Assembly: GCA_949987565.1 (NCBI GenBank)
Contig: OX465104.1
Location: 62,001-126,000, forward strand
From: Luidia sarsii
Taxonomy: Eukaryota; Echinodermata; Asteroidea; Paxillosida; Luidiidae
Direction of reading: 5' to 3'
Length of the DNA stretch: 64,000 bases
The notes under the pieces are model-generated. The model ran no database searches. It saw only the letters and a program-made list of their open reading frames with translations, and had not been told where the DNA came from. This document shows positions 8,037-22,900 of this stretch, piece by piece. Position 1 is the stretch's first letter; every line of letters begins with the position of its first letter. Both the position numbers and the translations under genes were made by a program.

Positions 8037-11000
8037 AAAAAAACACTTGCCCCCGACAAAGCTGGGCATCATTAGTCCAACATTCAAATGCAAACCTAAC
8101 TTCCACTCTACTCTAGCACACCAACTCTCACACTCACACCACCCTACAGATCTTACCAAATTAGACCTGGCTAAAACTTTACATTACGCCTGATCTATAC
8201 AATCTTACTTCTGTCCCAAGCATTGAGCATCCTCTGCGATGGTCGTCTTCAGGAGCTTCCACTGGAATCTGAAGAAAATAAAAATCCTTGCTTTTAAGAT
8301 GTCATTGATGATGTCAAATATTTTCAAAGTGTACCATGACAATATTAATCATGTTAAATTAGAACCATGGATAGCAAAAGCTTTGTAATGAACTCACCGA
8401 AGAGTGGTGGAATTTTTTAATCAGTTTTTTCTTCTTGGGCTCTGGTCAGAATCCTGTTGGCACCACTGGATCAGGGCAGGTAAGAGCTGAAGTAAAGGAA
8501 AAAGAATAAAACTTGCTCTTTAGGTTTTATTGATTAGATGCTATTCTCAATGGCAACAAGCATTTTGAATAAGAATTGCTTTACAACTTGAGGGATTGTT
8601 GAGTCTATTACAAACCTCTAGTTAGTCTCATCTGCAATGTTGAGCTTCTTAAACTCCTCAAGGAGGTGCTGTCAGCAATCCTGCAGAATGAGAAACAAAA
8701 AAGACAGAAAAATGTTCAATACAATTTCAAGAACTGATCAAACTCTTTGGGAACAATCTCTCTAACAAGAATCTGAAACCCAACAGCAACAGCAGTTGCC
8801 ATAGCGACAGATACTCATCTGATTCAATGTTCATCAGATGTAGAAATTTCTTCTTTAAATTTGTGGCTTTGACTTCAGCCTTCCATCCAAATAATATTTT
8901 CTTTATCCTTAGAAGTTGAAATGATCGATAGGACTAAATGTTGTTTGACACAAACCTAATGGATTTGCTGTGATGTACTCCTCAAAAACAGGGTCATCCT
9001 AGTCACCCTCCTCCCTCCGTCCCTGCAGCATCTTCCAGGATGGAGGACAAGGCATCCTCTTGGCGGGTCACTCCATGGACTGCTCACATGTCTGCAGAAA
9101 AAAGGGAAGAAAAAAAAAACACTTGCCCCCGACAAAGCTGGGCATCATTAGTCCAACATTCAAATGCAAACCTAACTTCTACTCTACTCTAGCACACCAA
9201 CTCTCACACTCACACCACCCTACAGATCTTACCAAATTAGACCTGGCTAAAACTTTACATTACGCCTGATCTATACAATCTTACTTCTGTCCCAAGCATT
9301 GAGCATCCTCTGCGATGGTCGTCTTCAGGAGCTTCCACTGGAATCTGAAGAAAATAAAAATCCTTGCTTTTAAGATGTCATTGATGATGTCAAATATTTT
9401 CAAAGTGTACCATGACAATATTAATCATGTTAAATTAGAACCATGGATAGCAAAAGCTTTGTAATGAACTCACCGAAGAGTGGTGGAATTTTTTAATCAG
9501 TTTTTTCTTCTTGGGCTCTGGTCAGAATCCTGTTGGCACCACTGGATCAGGGCAGGTAAGAGCTGAAGTAAAGGAAAAAGAACAAAACTTGCTCTTTAGG
9601 TTTTATTGATTAGATGCAATTCTCAATGGCAACAAGCATTTTGAATAAGAATTGCTTTACAACTTGAGGGATTGTTGAGTCTATTACACACCTCTAGTTA
9701 GTCTCATCTGCAATGTTGAGCTTCTTAAACTCCTCAAGGAGGTGCTGTCAGCAATCCTGCAGAATGAGAAACAAAAAAGACAGAAAAATGTTCAATACAA
9801 TTTCAAGAACTGATCAAACTCTTTGGGAACAATCTCTCTAACAAGAATCTGAAACCCAACAGCAACAGCAGTTGCCATAGCGACAGATACTCATCTGATT
9901 CAATGTTCATCAGATGTAGAAATTTCTTCTTTAAATTTGTGGCTTTGACTTCAGCCTTCCATCCAAATAATATTTTCTTTATCCTTAGAAGTTGAAATGA
10001 TCGATAGGACTAAATGTTGTTTGACACAAACCTAATGGATTTGCTGTGATGTACTCCTCAAAAACAGGGTCATCCTAGTCACCCTCCTCCCTCCGTCCCT
10101 GCAGCATCTTCCAGGATGGAGGACAAGGCATCCTCTTGGCGGGTCACTCCATGGACTGCTCACATGTCTGCAGAAAAAAGGGAAAAAAAAAAAACACTTG
10201 CCCCCGACAAAGCTGGGCATCATTAGTCCAACATTCAAATGCAAACCTAACTTCTACTCTACTCTAGCACACCAACTCTCACACTCACACCACCCTACAG
10301 ATCTTACCAAATTAGACCTGGCTAAAACTTTACATTACGCCTGATCTATACAATCTTACTTCTGTCCCAAGCATTGAGCATCCTCTGCGATGGTCGTCTT
10401 CAGGAGCTTCCACTGGAATCTGAAGAAAATAAAAATCCTTGCTTTTAAGATTTCATTGATGATGTCAAATATTTTCAAAGTGTACCATGACAATATTAAT
10501 CATGTTAAATTAGAACCATGGATAGCAAAAGCTTTGTAATGAACTCACCGAAGAGTGGTGGAATTTTTTAATCAGTTTTTTCTTCTTGGGCTCTGGTCAG
10601 AATCCCGTTGGCACCACTGGATCAGGGCAGGTAAGAGCTGAAGTAAAGGAAAAAGAACAAAACTTGCTCTTTAGGTTTTATTGATTAGATGCAATTCTCA
10701 ATGGCAACAAGCATTTTGAATAAGAATTGCTTTACAACTTGAGGGATTGTTGAGTCTATTACACACCTCTAGTTAGTCTCATCTGCAATGTTGAGCTTCT
10801 TAAACTCCTCAAGGAGGTGCTGTCAGCAATCCTGCAGAATGAGAAACAAAAAGGACAGAAAAATGTTCAATACAATTTCAAGAACTGATCAAACTCTTTG
10901 GGAACAATTTCTCTAACAAGAATCTTAAACCCAACAGCAACAGCAGTTGCCATAGCGACAGATACTCATCTGATTCAATATTCATCAGATGTAGAAATTT

Positions 11001-13999
11001 CTTCTTTAAATTTGTGGCTTTGACTTCAGCCTTCCATCCAAATAATATTTTCTTTATCCTTAGAAGTTGAAATGATCGATAGGACTAAATGTTGTTTGAC
11101 ACAAACCTAATGGATTTGCTGTGATGTACTCCTCAAAAACAGGGTCATCCTAGTCACCCTCCTCCCTCCGTCCCTGCAGTATCTTCCAGGATGGAGGACA
11201 AGGCATCCTCTTGGCGGGTCACTCCATGGACTGCTCACATGTCTGCAGAAAAAAGGGAAGAAAAAAAAAACACTTGCCCCCGACAAAGCTGGGCATCATT
11301 AGTCCAACATTCAAATGCAAACCTAACTTCTACTCTACTCTAGCACACCAACTCTCACACTCACACCACCCTACAGATCTTACCAAATTAGACCTGGCTA
11401 AAACTTTACATTACGCCTGATCTATACAATCTTACTTCTGTCCCAAGCATTGAGCATCCTCTGCGATGGTCGTCATCAGGAGCTTCCACTGGAATCTGAA
11501 GAAAATAAAAATCCTTGCTTTTAAGATTTCATTGATGATGTCAAATATTTTCAAAGTGTACCATGACAATATTAATCATGTTAAATTAGAACCATGGATA
11601 GCAAAAGCTTTGTAATGAACTCACCGAAGAGTGGTGGAATTTTTTAATCAGTTTTTTCTTCTTGGGCTCTGGTCAGAATCCCGTTGGCACCACTGGATCA
11701 GGGCAGGTAAGAGCTGAAGTAAAGGAAAAAGAACAAAACTTGCTCTTTAGGTTTTATTGATTAGATGCAATTCTCAATGGCAACAAGCATTTTGAATAAG
11801 AATTGCTTTACAACTTGAGGGATTGTTGAGTCTATTACACACCTCTAGTTAGTCTCATCTGCAATGTTGAGCTTCTTAAACTCCTCAAGGAGGTGCTGTC
11901 AGCAATCCTGCAGAATGAGAAACAAAAAAGACAGAAAAATGTTCAATACAATTTCAAGAACTGATCAAACTCTTTGGGAACAATCTCTCTAACAAGAATC
12001 TGAAACCCAACAGCAACAGCAGTTGCCATAGCGACAGATACTCATCTGATTCAATGTTCATCAGATGTAGAAATTTCTTCTTTAAATTTGTGGCTTTGAC
12101 TTCAGCCTTCCATCCAAATAATATTTTCTTTATCCTTAGAAGTTGAAATGATCGATAGGACTAAATGTTGTTTGACACAAACCTAATGGATTTGCTGTGA
12201 TGTACTCCTCAAAAACAGGGTCATCCTAGTCACCCTCCTCCCTCCGTCCCTGCAGTATCTTCCAGGATGGAGGACAAGGCATCCTCTTGGCGGGTCACTC
12301 CGTGGACTGCTCACATGTCTGCAGAAAAAAGGGGAAAAAAAAAAACACTTGCCCCCGACAAAGCTGGGCATCATTAGTCCAACATTCAAATGCAAACCTA
12401 ACTTCTACTCTACTCTAGCACACCAACTCTCACACTCACACCACCCTACATATCTTACCAAATTAGACCTGGCTAAAACTTTACATTACGCCTGATCTAT
12501 ACAATCTTACTTCTGTCCCAAGCATTGAGCATCCTCTGCGATGGTCGTCTTCAGGAGCTTCCACTGGAATCTGAAGAAAATAAAAATCCTTGCTTTTAAG
12601 ATTTCATTGATGATGTCAAATACTTTCAAAGTGTACCATGACAATATTAATCATGTTAAATTAGAACCATGGATAGCAAAAGCTTTGTAATGAACTCACC
12701 GAAGAGTGGTGGAATTTTTTAATCAGTTTTTTCTTCTTGGGCTCTGGTCAGAATCCTGTTGGCACCACTGGATCAGGGCAGGTAAGAGCTGAAGTAAAGG
12801 AAAAAGAACAAAACTTGCTCTTTAGGTTTTATTGATTAGATGCAATTCTCAATGGCAACAAGCATTTTGAATAAGAATTGCTTTACAACTTGAGGGATTG
12901 TTGAGTCTATTACACACCTCTAGTTAGTCTCATCCGCAATGTTGAGCTTCTTAAACTCCTCAAGGAGGTGCTGTCAGCAATCCTGCAGAATGAGAAACAA
13001 AAAAGACAGAAAAATGTTCAATACAATTTCAAGAACTGATCAAACTCTTTGGGAACAATCTCTCTAACAAGAATCTGAAACCCAACAGCAACAGCAGTTG
13101 CCATAGCGACAGATACTCATCTGATTCAATGTTCATCAGATGTAGAAATTTCTTCTTTAAATTTGTGGCTTTGACTTCAGCCTTCCATCCAAATAATATT
13201 TTCTTTATCCTTAGAAGTTGAAATGATCGATAGGACTAAATGTTGTTTGACACAAACCTAATGGATTTGCTGTGATGTACTCCTCAAAAACAGGGTCATC
13301 CTAGTCACCCTCCTCCCTCCGTCCCTGCAGTATCTTCCAGGATGGAGGACAAGGCATCATCTTGGCGGGTCACTCCATGGACTGCTCACATGTCTGCAGA
13401 AAAAAGGGAAAAAAAAAAAACACTTGCCCCCGACAAAGCTGGGCATCATTAGTCCAACATTCAAATGCAAACCTAACTTCTACTCTACTCTAGCACACCA
13501 ACTCTCACACTCACACCACCCTACAGATCTTACCAAATTAGACCTGGCTAAAACTTTACATTACGCCTGATCTATACAATCTTACTTCTGTCCCAAGCAT
13601 TGAGCATCCTCTGCGATGGTCGTCTTCAGGAGCTTCCACTGGAATCTGAAGAAAATAAAAATCCTTGCTTTTAAGATTTCATTGATGATGTCAAATACTT
13701 TCAAAGTGTACCATGACAATATTAATCATGTTAAATTAGAACCATGGATAGCAAAAGCTTTGTAATGAACTCACTGAAGAGTGGGGGAATTTTTTAATCA
13801 GTTTTTTCTTCTTGGGCTCTGGTCAGAATCCTGTTGGCACCACTGGATCAGGGCAGGTAAGAGCTGAAGTAAAGGGAAAAGAACAAAACTTGCTCTTTAG
13901 GTTTTATTGATTAGATGCAATTATCAATGGCAACAAGCATTTTGAATAAGAATTGCTTTACAACTTGAGGGATTGTTGAGTCTATTACACACCTCTAGT

Positions 14000-16900
14000 T
14001 AGTCTCATCTGCAATGTTGAGCTTCTTAAACTCCTCAAGGAGGTGCTGTCAGCAATCCTGCAGAATAAGAAACAAAAAAGACAGAAAAATGTTCAATACA
14101 ATTTCAAGAACTGGTAAAACTCTTTGGGAACAATCTCTCTAACAAGAATCTGAAACCCAACAGCAACAGCAGTTGCCATAGCGACAGATACTCATCTGAT
14201 TCAATGTTCATCAGATGTAGAAATTTCTTCTTTAAATTTGTGGCTTTGACTTCAGCCTTCCATCCAAATAATTTTTTCTTTATCCTTAGAAGTTGAAATG
14301 ATCGATAGGACTAAATGTTGTTTGACACAAACCTAATGGATTTGCTGTGATGTACTCCTCAAAAACAGGGTCATCCTAGTCACCCTCCTCCCTCCGTCCC
14401 TGCAGTATCTTCCAGGATGGAGGACAAGGCATCCTCTTGGCGGGTCACTCCATGGACTGCTCACATGTCTGCAGAAAAAAGGGAAGACAAAAAAAACACT
14501 TGCCACCGACAAAGCTGGGCATCATTAGTCCAACATTCAAATGCAAACCTAACTTCTACTCTACTCTAGCACACCAACTCTCACACTCACACCACCCTAC
14601 AGATCTTACCAAATTAGACCTGGCTAAAACTTTACATTACGCCTGATCTATACAATCTTACTTCTGTCCCAAGCATTGAGCATCCTCTGCGATGGTCGTC
14701 TTCAGGAGCTTCCACTGGAATCTGAAGAAAATAAAAATCCTTGCTTTTAAGATTTCATTGATGATGTCAAATACTTTCAAAGTGTACCATGACAATATTA
14801 ATCATGTTAAATTAGAACCATGGATAGCAAAAGCTTTGTAATGAACTCACCGAAGAGTGGTGGAATTTTTTAATCAGTTTTTTCTTCTTGGGCTCTGGTC
14901 AGAATCCTGTTGGCACCACTGGATCAGGGCAGGTAAGAGCTGAAGTAAAGGAAAAAGAACAAAACTTGCTCTTTAGGTTTTATTGATTAGATGCAATTAT
15001 CAATGGCAACAAGCATTTTGAATAAGAATTGCTTTACAACTTGAGGGATTGTTGAGTCTATTACACACCTCTAGTTAGTCTCATCTGCAATGTTGAGCTT
15101 CTTAAACTCCTCAAGGAGGTGCTGTCAGCAATCCTGCAGAATGAGAAACAAAAAAGACAGAAAAATGTTCAATACAATTTCAAGAACTGATCAAACTCTT
15201 TGGGAACAATCTCTCTAACAAGATTCTGAAACCCAACAGCAACAGCAGTTGCCATAGCGACAGATACTCATCTGATTCAATGTTCATCAGATGTAGAAAT
15301 TTCTTCTTTAAATTTGTGGCTTTGACTTCAGCCTTCCATCCAAATAATATTTTCTTTATCCTTAGAAGTTGAAATGATCGATAGGACTAAATGTTGTTTG
15401 ACACAAACCTAATGGATTTGCTGTGATGTACTCCTCAAAAACAGGGTCATCCTAGTCACCCTCCTCCCTCCGTCCCTGCAGTATCTTCCAGGATGGAGGA
15501 CAAGGCATCCTCTTGGCGGGTCACTCCATGGACTGCTCACATGTCTGCAGAAAAAAGGGAAAAAAAAAAACACTTGCCCCCGACAAAGCTGGGCATCATT
15601 AGTCCAACATTCAAATGCAAACCTAACTTCTACTCTACTCTAGCACACCAACTCTCACACTCACACCACCCTACAGATCTTACCAAATTAGACCTGGCTA
15701 AAACTTTACATTACGCCTGATCTATACAATCTTACTTCTGTCCCAAGCATTGAGCATCCTCTGCGATGGTCGTCATCAGGAGCTTCCACTGGAATCTGAA
15801 GAAAATAAAAATCCTTGCTTTTAAGATTTCATTGATGATGTCAAATACTTTCAAAGTGTACCATGACAATATTAATCATGTTAAATTAGAACCATGGATA
15901 GCAAAAGCTTTGTAATGAACTCACCGAAGAGTGGTGGAATTTTTTAATCAGTTTTTTCTTCTTGGGCTCTGGTCAGAATCCTGTTGGCACCACTGGATCA
16001 GGGCAGGTAAGAGCTGAAGTAAAGGGAAAAGAACAAAACTTGCTCTTTAGGTTTTATTGATTAGATGCAATTCTCAATGGCAACAAGCATTTTGAATAAG
16101 AATTGCTTTACAACTTGAGGGATTGTTGAGTCTATTACACACCTCTAGTTAGTCTCATCTGCAATGTTGAGCTTCTTAAACTCCTCAAGGAGGTGCTGTC
16201 AGCAATCCTGCAGAATAAGAAACAAAAAAGACAGAAAAATGTTCAATACAATTTCAAGAACTGGTAAAACTCTTTGGGAACAATCTCTCTAACAAGAATC
16301 TGAAACCCAACAGCAACAGCAGTTGCCATAGCGACAGATACTCATCTGATTCAATGTTGATCAGATGTAGAAATTTCTTCTTTAAATTTGTGGCTTTGAC
16401 TTCAGCCTTCCATCCAAATAATATTTTCTTTATCCTTAGAAGTTGAAATGATCGATAGGACTAAATGTTGTTTGACACAAACCTAATGGATTTGCTGTGA
16501 TGTACTCCTCAAAAACAGGGTCATCCTAGTCACCCTCCTCCCTCCGTCCCTGCAGCATCTTCCAGGATGGAGGACAAGGCATCCTCTTGGCGGGTCACTC
16601 CATGGACTGCTCACATGTCTGCAGAAGAAAGGGAAGAAAAAAAAAACACTTGCCACCGACAAAGCTGGGCATCATTAGTCCAACATTCAAATGCAAACAT
16701 AAATTCTACTCTACTCTAGCACACCAACTCTCACACTCACACCACCCTACAGATCTTACCAAATTAGACCTGGCTAAAACTTTACATTACGCCTGATCTA
16801 TACAATCTTACTTCTGTCCCAAGCATTGAGCATCCTCTGCGATGGTCGTCTTCAGGAGCTTCCACTGGAATCTGAAGAAAATAAAAATCCTTGCTTTTAA

Positions 16901-19900
16901 GATTTCATTGATGATGTCAAATATTTTCAAAGTGTACCATGACAATATTAATCATGTTAAATTAGAACCATGGATAGCAAAAGCTTTGTAATGAACTCAC
17001 CGAAGAGTGGTGGAATTTTTTAATCAGTTTTTTCTTCTTGGGCTCTGGTCAGAATCCCGTTGGCACCACTGGATCAGGGCAGGTAAGAGCTGAAGTAAAG
17101 GAAAAAGAACAAAACTTGCTCTTTAGGTTTTATTGATTAGATGCAATTCTCAATGGCAACAAGCATTTTGAATAAGAATTGCTTTACAACTTGAGGGATT
17201 GTTGAGTCTATTACACACCTCTAGTTAGTCTCATCTGCAATGTTGAGCTTCTTAAACTCCTCAAGGAGGTGCTGTCAGCAATCCTGCAGAATGAGAAACA
17301 AAAAAGACAGAAAAATGTTCAATACAATTTCAAGAACTGATCAAACTCTTTGGGAACAATCTCTCTAACAAGAATCTGAAACCCAACAGCAACAGCAGTT
17401 GCCATAGCGACAGATACTCATCTGATTCAATGTTCAGAAGATGTAGAAATTTCTTCTTTAAATTTGTGGCTTTGACTTCAGCCTTCCATCCAAATAATAT
17501 TTTCTTTATCCTTAGAAGTTGAAATGATCGATAGGACTAAATGTTGTTTGACACAAACCTAATGGATTTGCTGTGATGTACTCCTCAAAAACAGGGTCAT
17601 CCTAGTCACCCTCCTCCCTCCGTCCCTGCAGTATCTTCCAGGATGGAGGACAAGGCATCCTCTTGGCGGGTCACTCCGTGGACTGCTCACATGTCTGCAG
17701 AAAAAAGGGAAAAAAAAAAAACACTTGCCCCCGACAAAGCTGGGCATCATTAGTCCAACATTAAAATGCAAACCTAACTTCTACTCTACTCTAGCACACC
17801 AACTCTCACACTCACACCACCCTACATATCTTACCAAATTAGACCTGGCTAAAACTTTACATTACGCCTGATCTATACAATCTTACTTCTGTCCCAAGCA
17901 TTGAGCATCCTCTGCGATGGTCGTCTTCAGGAGCTTCCACTGGAATCTGAAGAAAATAAAAATCCTTGCTTTTAAGATTTCATTGATGATGTCAAATACT
18001 TTCAAAGTGTACCATGACAATATTAATCATGTTAAATTAGAACCATGGATAGCAAAAGCTTTGTAATGAACTCACCGAAGAGTGGTGGAATTTTTTAATC
18101 AGTTTTTTCTTCTTGGGCTCTGGTCAGAATCCTGTTGGCACCACTGGATCAGGGCAGGTAAGAGCTGAAGTAAAGGAAAAAGAACAAAACTTGCTCTTTA
18201 GGTTTTATTGATTAGATGCAATTATCAATGGCAACAAGCATTTTGAATAAGAATTGCTTTACAACTTGAGGGATTGTTGAGTCTATTACACACCTCTAGT
18301 TAGTCTCATCTGCAATGTTGAGCTTCTTAAACTCCTCAAGGAGGTGCTGTCAGCAATCCTGCAGAATGAGAAACAAAAAAGACAGAAAAATGTTCAATAC
18401 AATTTCAAGAACTGATCAAACTCTTTGGGAACAATCTCTCTAACAAGATTCTGAAACCCAACAGCAACAGCAGTTGCCATAGCGACAGATACTCATCTGA
18501 TTCAATGTTCATCAGATGTAGAAATTTCTTCTTTAAATTTGTGGCTTTGACTTCAGCCTTCCATCCAAATAATATTTTCTTTATCCTTAGAAGTTGAAAT
18601 GATCGATAGGACTAAATGTTGTTTGACACAAACCTAATGGATTTGCTGTGATGTACTCCTCAAAAACAGGGTCATCCTAGTCACCCTCCTCCCTCCGTCC
18701 CTGCAGTATCTTCCAGGATGGAGGACAAGGCATCCTCTTGGCGGGTCACTCCATGGACTGCTCACATGTCTGCAGAAAAAAGGGAAAAAAAAAAACACTT
18801 GCCCCCGACAAAGCTGGGCATCATTAGTCCAACATTCAAATGCAAACCTAACTTCTACTCTACTCTAGCACACCAACTCTCACACTCACACCACCCTACA
18901 GATCTTACCAAATTAGACCTGGCTAAAACTTTACATTACGCCTGATCTATACAATCTTACTTCTGTCCCAAGCATTGAGCATCCTCTGCGATGGTCGTCT
19001 TCAGGAGCTTCCACTGGAATCTGAAGAAAATAAAAATCCTTGCTTTTAAGATTTCATTGATGATGTCAAATACTTTCAAAGTGTACCATGACAATATTAA
19101 TCATGTTAAATTAGAAGCATGGATAGCAAAAGCTTTGTAATGAACTCACCGAAGAGTGGTGGAATTTTTTAATCAGTTTTTTCTTCTTGGGCTCTGGTCA
19201 GAATCCTGTTGGCACCACTGGATCAGGGCAGGTAAGAGCTGAAGTAAAGGGAAAAGAACAAAACTTGCTCTTTAGGTTTTATTGATTAGATGCAATTCTC
19301 AATGGCAACAAGCATTTTGAATAAGAATTGCTTTACAACTTGAGGGATTGTTGAGTCTATTACACACCTCTAGTTAGTCTCATCTGCAATGTTGAGCTTC
19401 TTAAACTCCTCAAGGAGGTGCTGTCAGCAATCCTGCAGAATAAGAAACAAAAAAGACAGAAAAATGTTCAATACAATTTCAAGAACTGGTAAAACTCTTT
19501 GGGAACAATCTCTCTAACAAGAATCTGAAACCCAACAGCAACAGCAGTTGCCATAGCGACAGATACTCATCTGATTCAATGTTGATCAGATGTAGAAATT
19601 TCTTCTTTAAATTTGTGGCTTTGACTTCAGCCTTCCATCCAAATAATATTTTCTTTATCCTTAGAAGTTGAAATGATCGATAGGACTAAATGTTGTTTGA
19701 CACAAACCTAATGGATTTGCTGTCATGTACTCCTCAAAAACAGGGTCATCCTAGTCACCCTCCTCCCTCCGTCCCTGCAGCATCTTCCAGGATGGAGGAC
19801 AAGGCATCCTCTTGGCGGGTCACTCCATGGACTGCTCACATGTCTGCAGAAAAAAGGGAAGAAAAAAAAAACACTTGCCCCCGACAAAGCTGGGCATCAT

Positions 19901-22900
19901 TAGTCCAACATTCAAATGCAAACCTAACTTCTACTCTACTCTAGCACACCAACTCTCACACTCACACCACCCTACAGATCTTACCAAATTAGACCTGGCT
20001 AAAACTTTACATTACGCCTGATCTATACAATCTTACTTCTGTCCCAAGCATTGAGCATCCTCTGCGATGGTCGTCTTCAGGAGCTTCCACTGGAATCTGA
20101 AGAAAATAAAAATCCTTGCTTTTAAGATTTCATTGATGATGTCAAATATTTTCAAAGTGTACCATGACAATATTAATCATGTTAAATTAGAACCATGGAT
20201 AGCAAAAGCTTTGTAATGAACTCACCGAAGAGTGGTGGAATTTTTTAATCAGTTTTTTCTTCTTGGGCTCTGGTCAGAATCCTGTTGGCACCACTGGATC
20301 AGGGCAGGTAAGAGCTGAAGTAAAGGAAAAAGAACAAAACTTGCTCTTTAGGTTTTATTGATTAGATGCAATTATCAATGGCAACAAGCATTTTGAATAA
20401 GAATTGCTTTACAACTTGAGGGATTGTTGAGTCTATTACACACCTCTAGTTAGTCTCATCTGCAATGTTGAGCTTCTTAAACTCCTCAAGGAGGTGCTGT
20501 CAGCAATCCTGCAGAATGAGAAACAAAAAAGACAGAAAAATGTTCAATACAATTTCAAGAACTGATCAAACTCTTTGGGAACAATCTCTCTAACAAGATT
20601 CTGAAACCCAACAGCAACAGCAGTTGCCATAGCGACAGATACTCATCTGATTCAATGTTCATCAGATGTAGAAATTTCTTCTTTAAATTTGTGGCTTTGA
20701 CTTCAGCCTTCCATCCAAATAATATTTTCTTTATCCTTAGAAGTTGAAATGATCGATAGGACTAAATGTTGTTTGACACAAACCTAATGGATTTGCTGTG
20801 ATGTACTCCTCAAAAACAGGGTCATCCTAGTCACCCTCCTCCCTCCGTCCCTGCAGTATCTTCCAGGATGGAGGACAAGGCATCCTCTTGGCGGGTCACT
20901 CCATGGACTGCTCACATGTCTGCAGAAAAAAGGGAAAAAAAAAAAACACTTGCCCCCGACAAAGCTGGGCATCATTAGTCCAACATTCAAATGCAAACCT
21001 AACTTCTACTCTACTCTAGCACACCAACTCTCACACTCACACCACCCTACAGATCTTACCAAATTAGACCTGGCTAAAACTTTACATTACGCCTGATCTA
21101 TACAATCTTACTTCTGTCCCAAGCATTGAGCATCCTCTGCGATGGTCGTCTTCAGGAGCTTCCACTGGAATCTGAAGAAAATAAAAATCCTTGCTTTTAA
21201 GATTTCATTGATGATGTCAAATACTTTCAAAGTGTACCATGACAATATTAATCATGTTAAATTAGAACCATGGATAGCAAAAGCTTTGTAATGAACTCAC
21301 CGAAGAGTGGTGGAATTTTTTAATCAGTTTTTTCTTCTTGGGCTCTGGTCAGAATCCTGTTGGCACCACTGGATCAGGGCAGGTAAGAGCTGAAGTAAAG
21401 GAAAAAGAACAAAACTTGCTCTTTAGGTTTTATTGATTAGATGCAATTCTCAATGGCAACAAGCATTTTGAATAAGAATTGCTTTACAACTTGAGGGATT
21501 GTTGAGTCTATTACACACCTCTAGTTAGTCTCATCCGCAATGTTGAGCTTCTTAAACTCCTCAAGGAGGTGCTGTCAGCAATCCTGCAGAATGAGAAACA
21601 AAAAAGACAGAAAAATGTTCAATACAATTTCAAGAACTGATCAAACTCTTTGGGAACAATCTCTCTAACAAGAATCTGAAACCCAACAGCAACAGCAGTT
21701 GCCATAGCGACAGATACTCATCTGATTCAATGTTCATCAGTTGTAGAAATTTCTTCTTTAAATTTGTGGCTTTGACTTCAGCCTTCCATCCAAATAATAT
21801 TTTCTTTATCCTTAGAAGTTGAAATGATCGATAGGACTAAATGTTGTTTGACACAAACCTAATGGATTTGCTGTGATGTACTCCTCAAAAACAGGGTCAT
21901 CCTAGTCACCCTCCTCCCTCCGTCCCTGCAGTATCTTCCAGGATGGAGGACAAGGCATCATCTTGGCGGGTCACTCCATGGACTGCTCACATGTCTGCAG
22001 AAAAAAGGGAAGAAAAAAAAAACACTTGCCCCCGACAAAGCTGGGCATCATTAGTCCAACATTCAAATGCAAACCTTACTTCTACTCTACTCTAGCACAC
22101 CAACTCTCACCCTCACACCACCCTACAGATCTTACCAAATTAGACCTGGCTAAAACTTTACATTACGCATGATCTATACAATCTTACTTCTGTCCCAAGC
22201 ATTGAGCATCCTCTGCGATGGTCGTCTTCAGGAGCTTCCACTGGAATCTGAAGAAAATAAAAATCCTTGCTTTTAAGATTTCATTGATGATGTCAAATAC
22301 TTTCAAAGTGTACCATGACAATATTAATCATGTTAAATTAGAACCATGGATAGCAAAAGCTTTGTAATGAACTCACCGAAGAGTGGGGGAATTTTTTAAT
22401 CAGTTTTTTCTTCTTGGGCTCTGGTCAGAATCCTGTTGGCACCACTGGATCAGGGCAGGTAAGAGCTGAAGTAAAGGGAAAAGAACAAAACTTGCTCTTT
22501 AGGTTTTATTGATTAGATGCAATTCTCAATGGCAACAAGCATTTTGAATAAGAATTGCTTTACAACTTGAGGGATTGTTGAGTCTATTACACACCTCTAG
22601 TTAGTCTCATCTGCAATGTTGAGCTTCTTAAACTCCTCAAGGAGGTGCTGTCAGCAATCCTGCAGAATAAGAAACAAAAAAGACAGAAAAATGTTCAATA
22701 CAATTTCAAGAACTGGTAAAACTCTTTGGGAACAATCTCTCTAACAAGAATCTGAAACCCAACAGCAACAGCAGTTGCCATAGCGACAGATACTCATCTG
22801 ATTCAATGTTGATCAGATGTAGAAATTTCTTCTTTAAATTTGTGGCTTTGACTTCAGCCTTCCATCCAAATAATATTTTCTTTATCCTTAGAAGTTGAAA
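14000..22900. repeat. Local multi-unit periodicity (3-unit and 5-unit copies) inside the array
   Basis: Two linked variants divide the units: AACTGATCAAAC (type 1) and AACTGGTAAAAC (type 2). Units 1-8 are all type 1. Type 2 then appears near 14113, 16260, 19486 and 22713, giving a type 2-1-1 pattern over two full 3225-bp rounds. The marker GTTGATCAG near 16356, 19581 and 22808 keeps the same period. Separately, the pair of variants TCCGTGG and TACATATC is shared by the units at 12267 and 17643, five units apart, so more than one duplication has shaped this part. Confidence 0.75.

Noticed and set aside
9060..9269. Recurring 69-codon plus-strand frame (ends DLAKTLHYA), present in most units
   Set aside because: It opens with TTG rather than ATG, and a variable A tract inside it shifts the frame in many units (for example near 10116, 12267 and 20868). 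That fits neutral drift, not a conserved protein. Its recurrence simply reflects the tandem repeat.
10032..10244. Recurring 65-70-codon minus-strand frame (contains PRGCLVLHPGR)
   Set aside because: It appears only when the A tract has a suitable length, begins at TTG in the reported form and overlaps segment B in another frame. I treat it as a shadow, though part of it is in phase with segment C.
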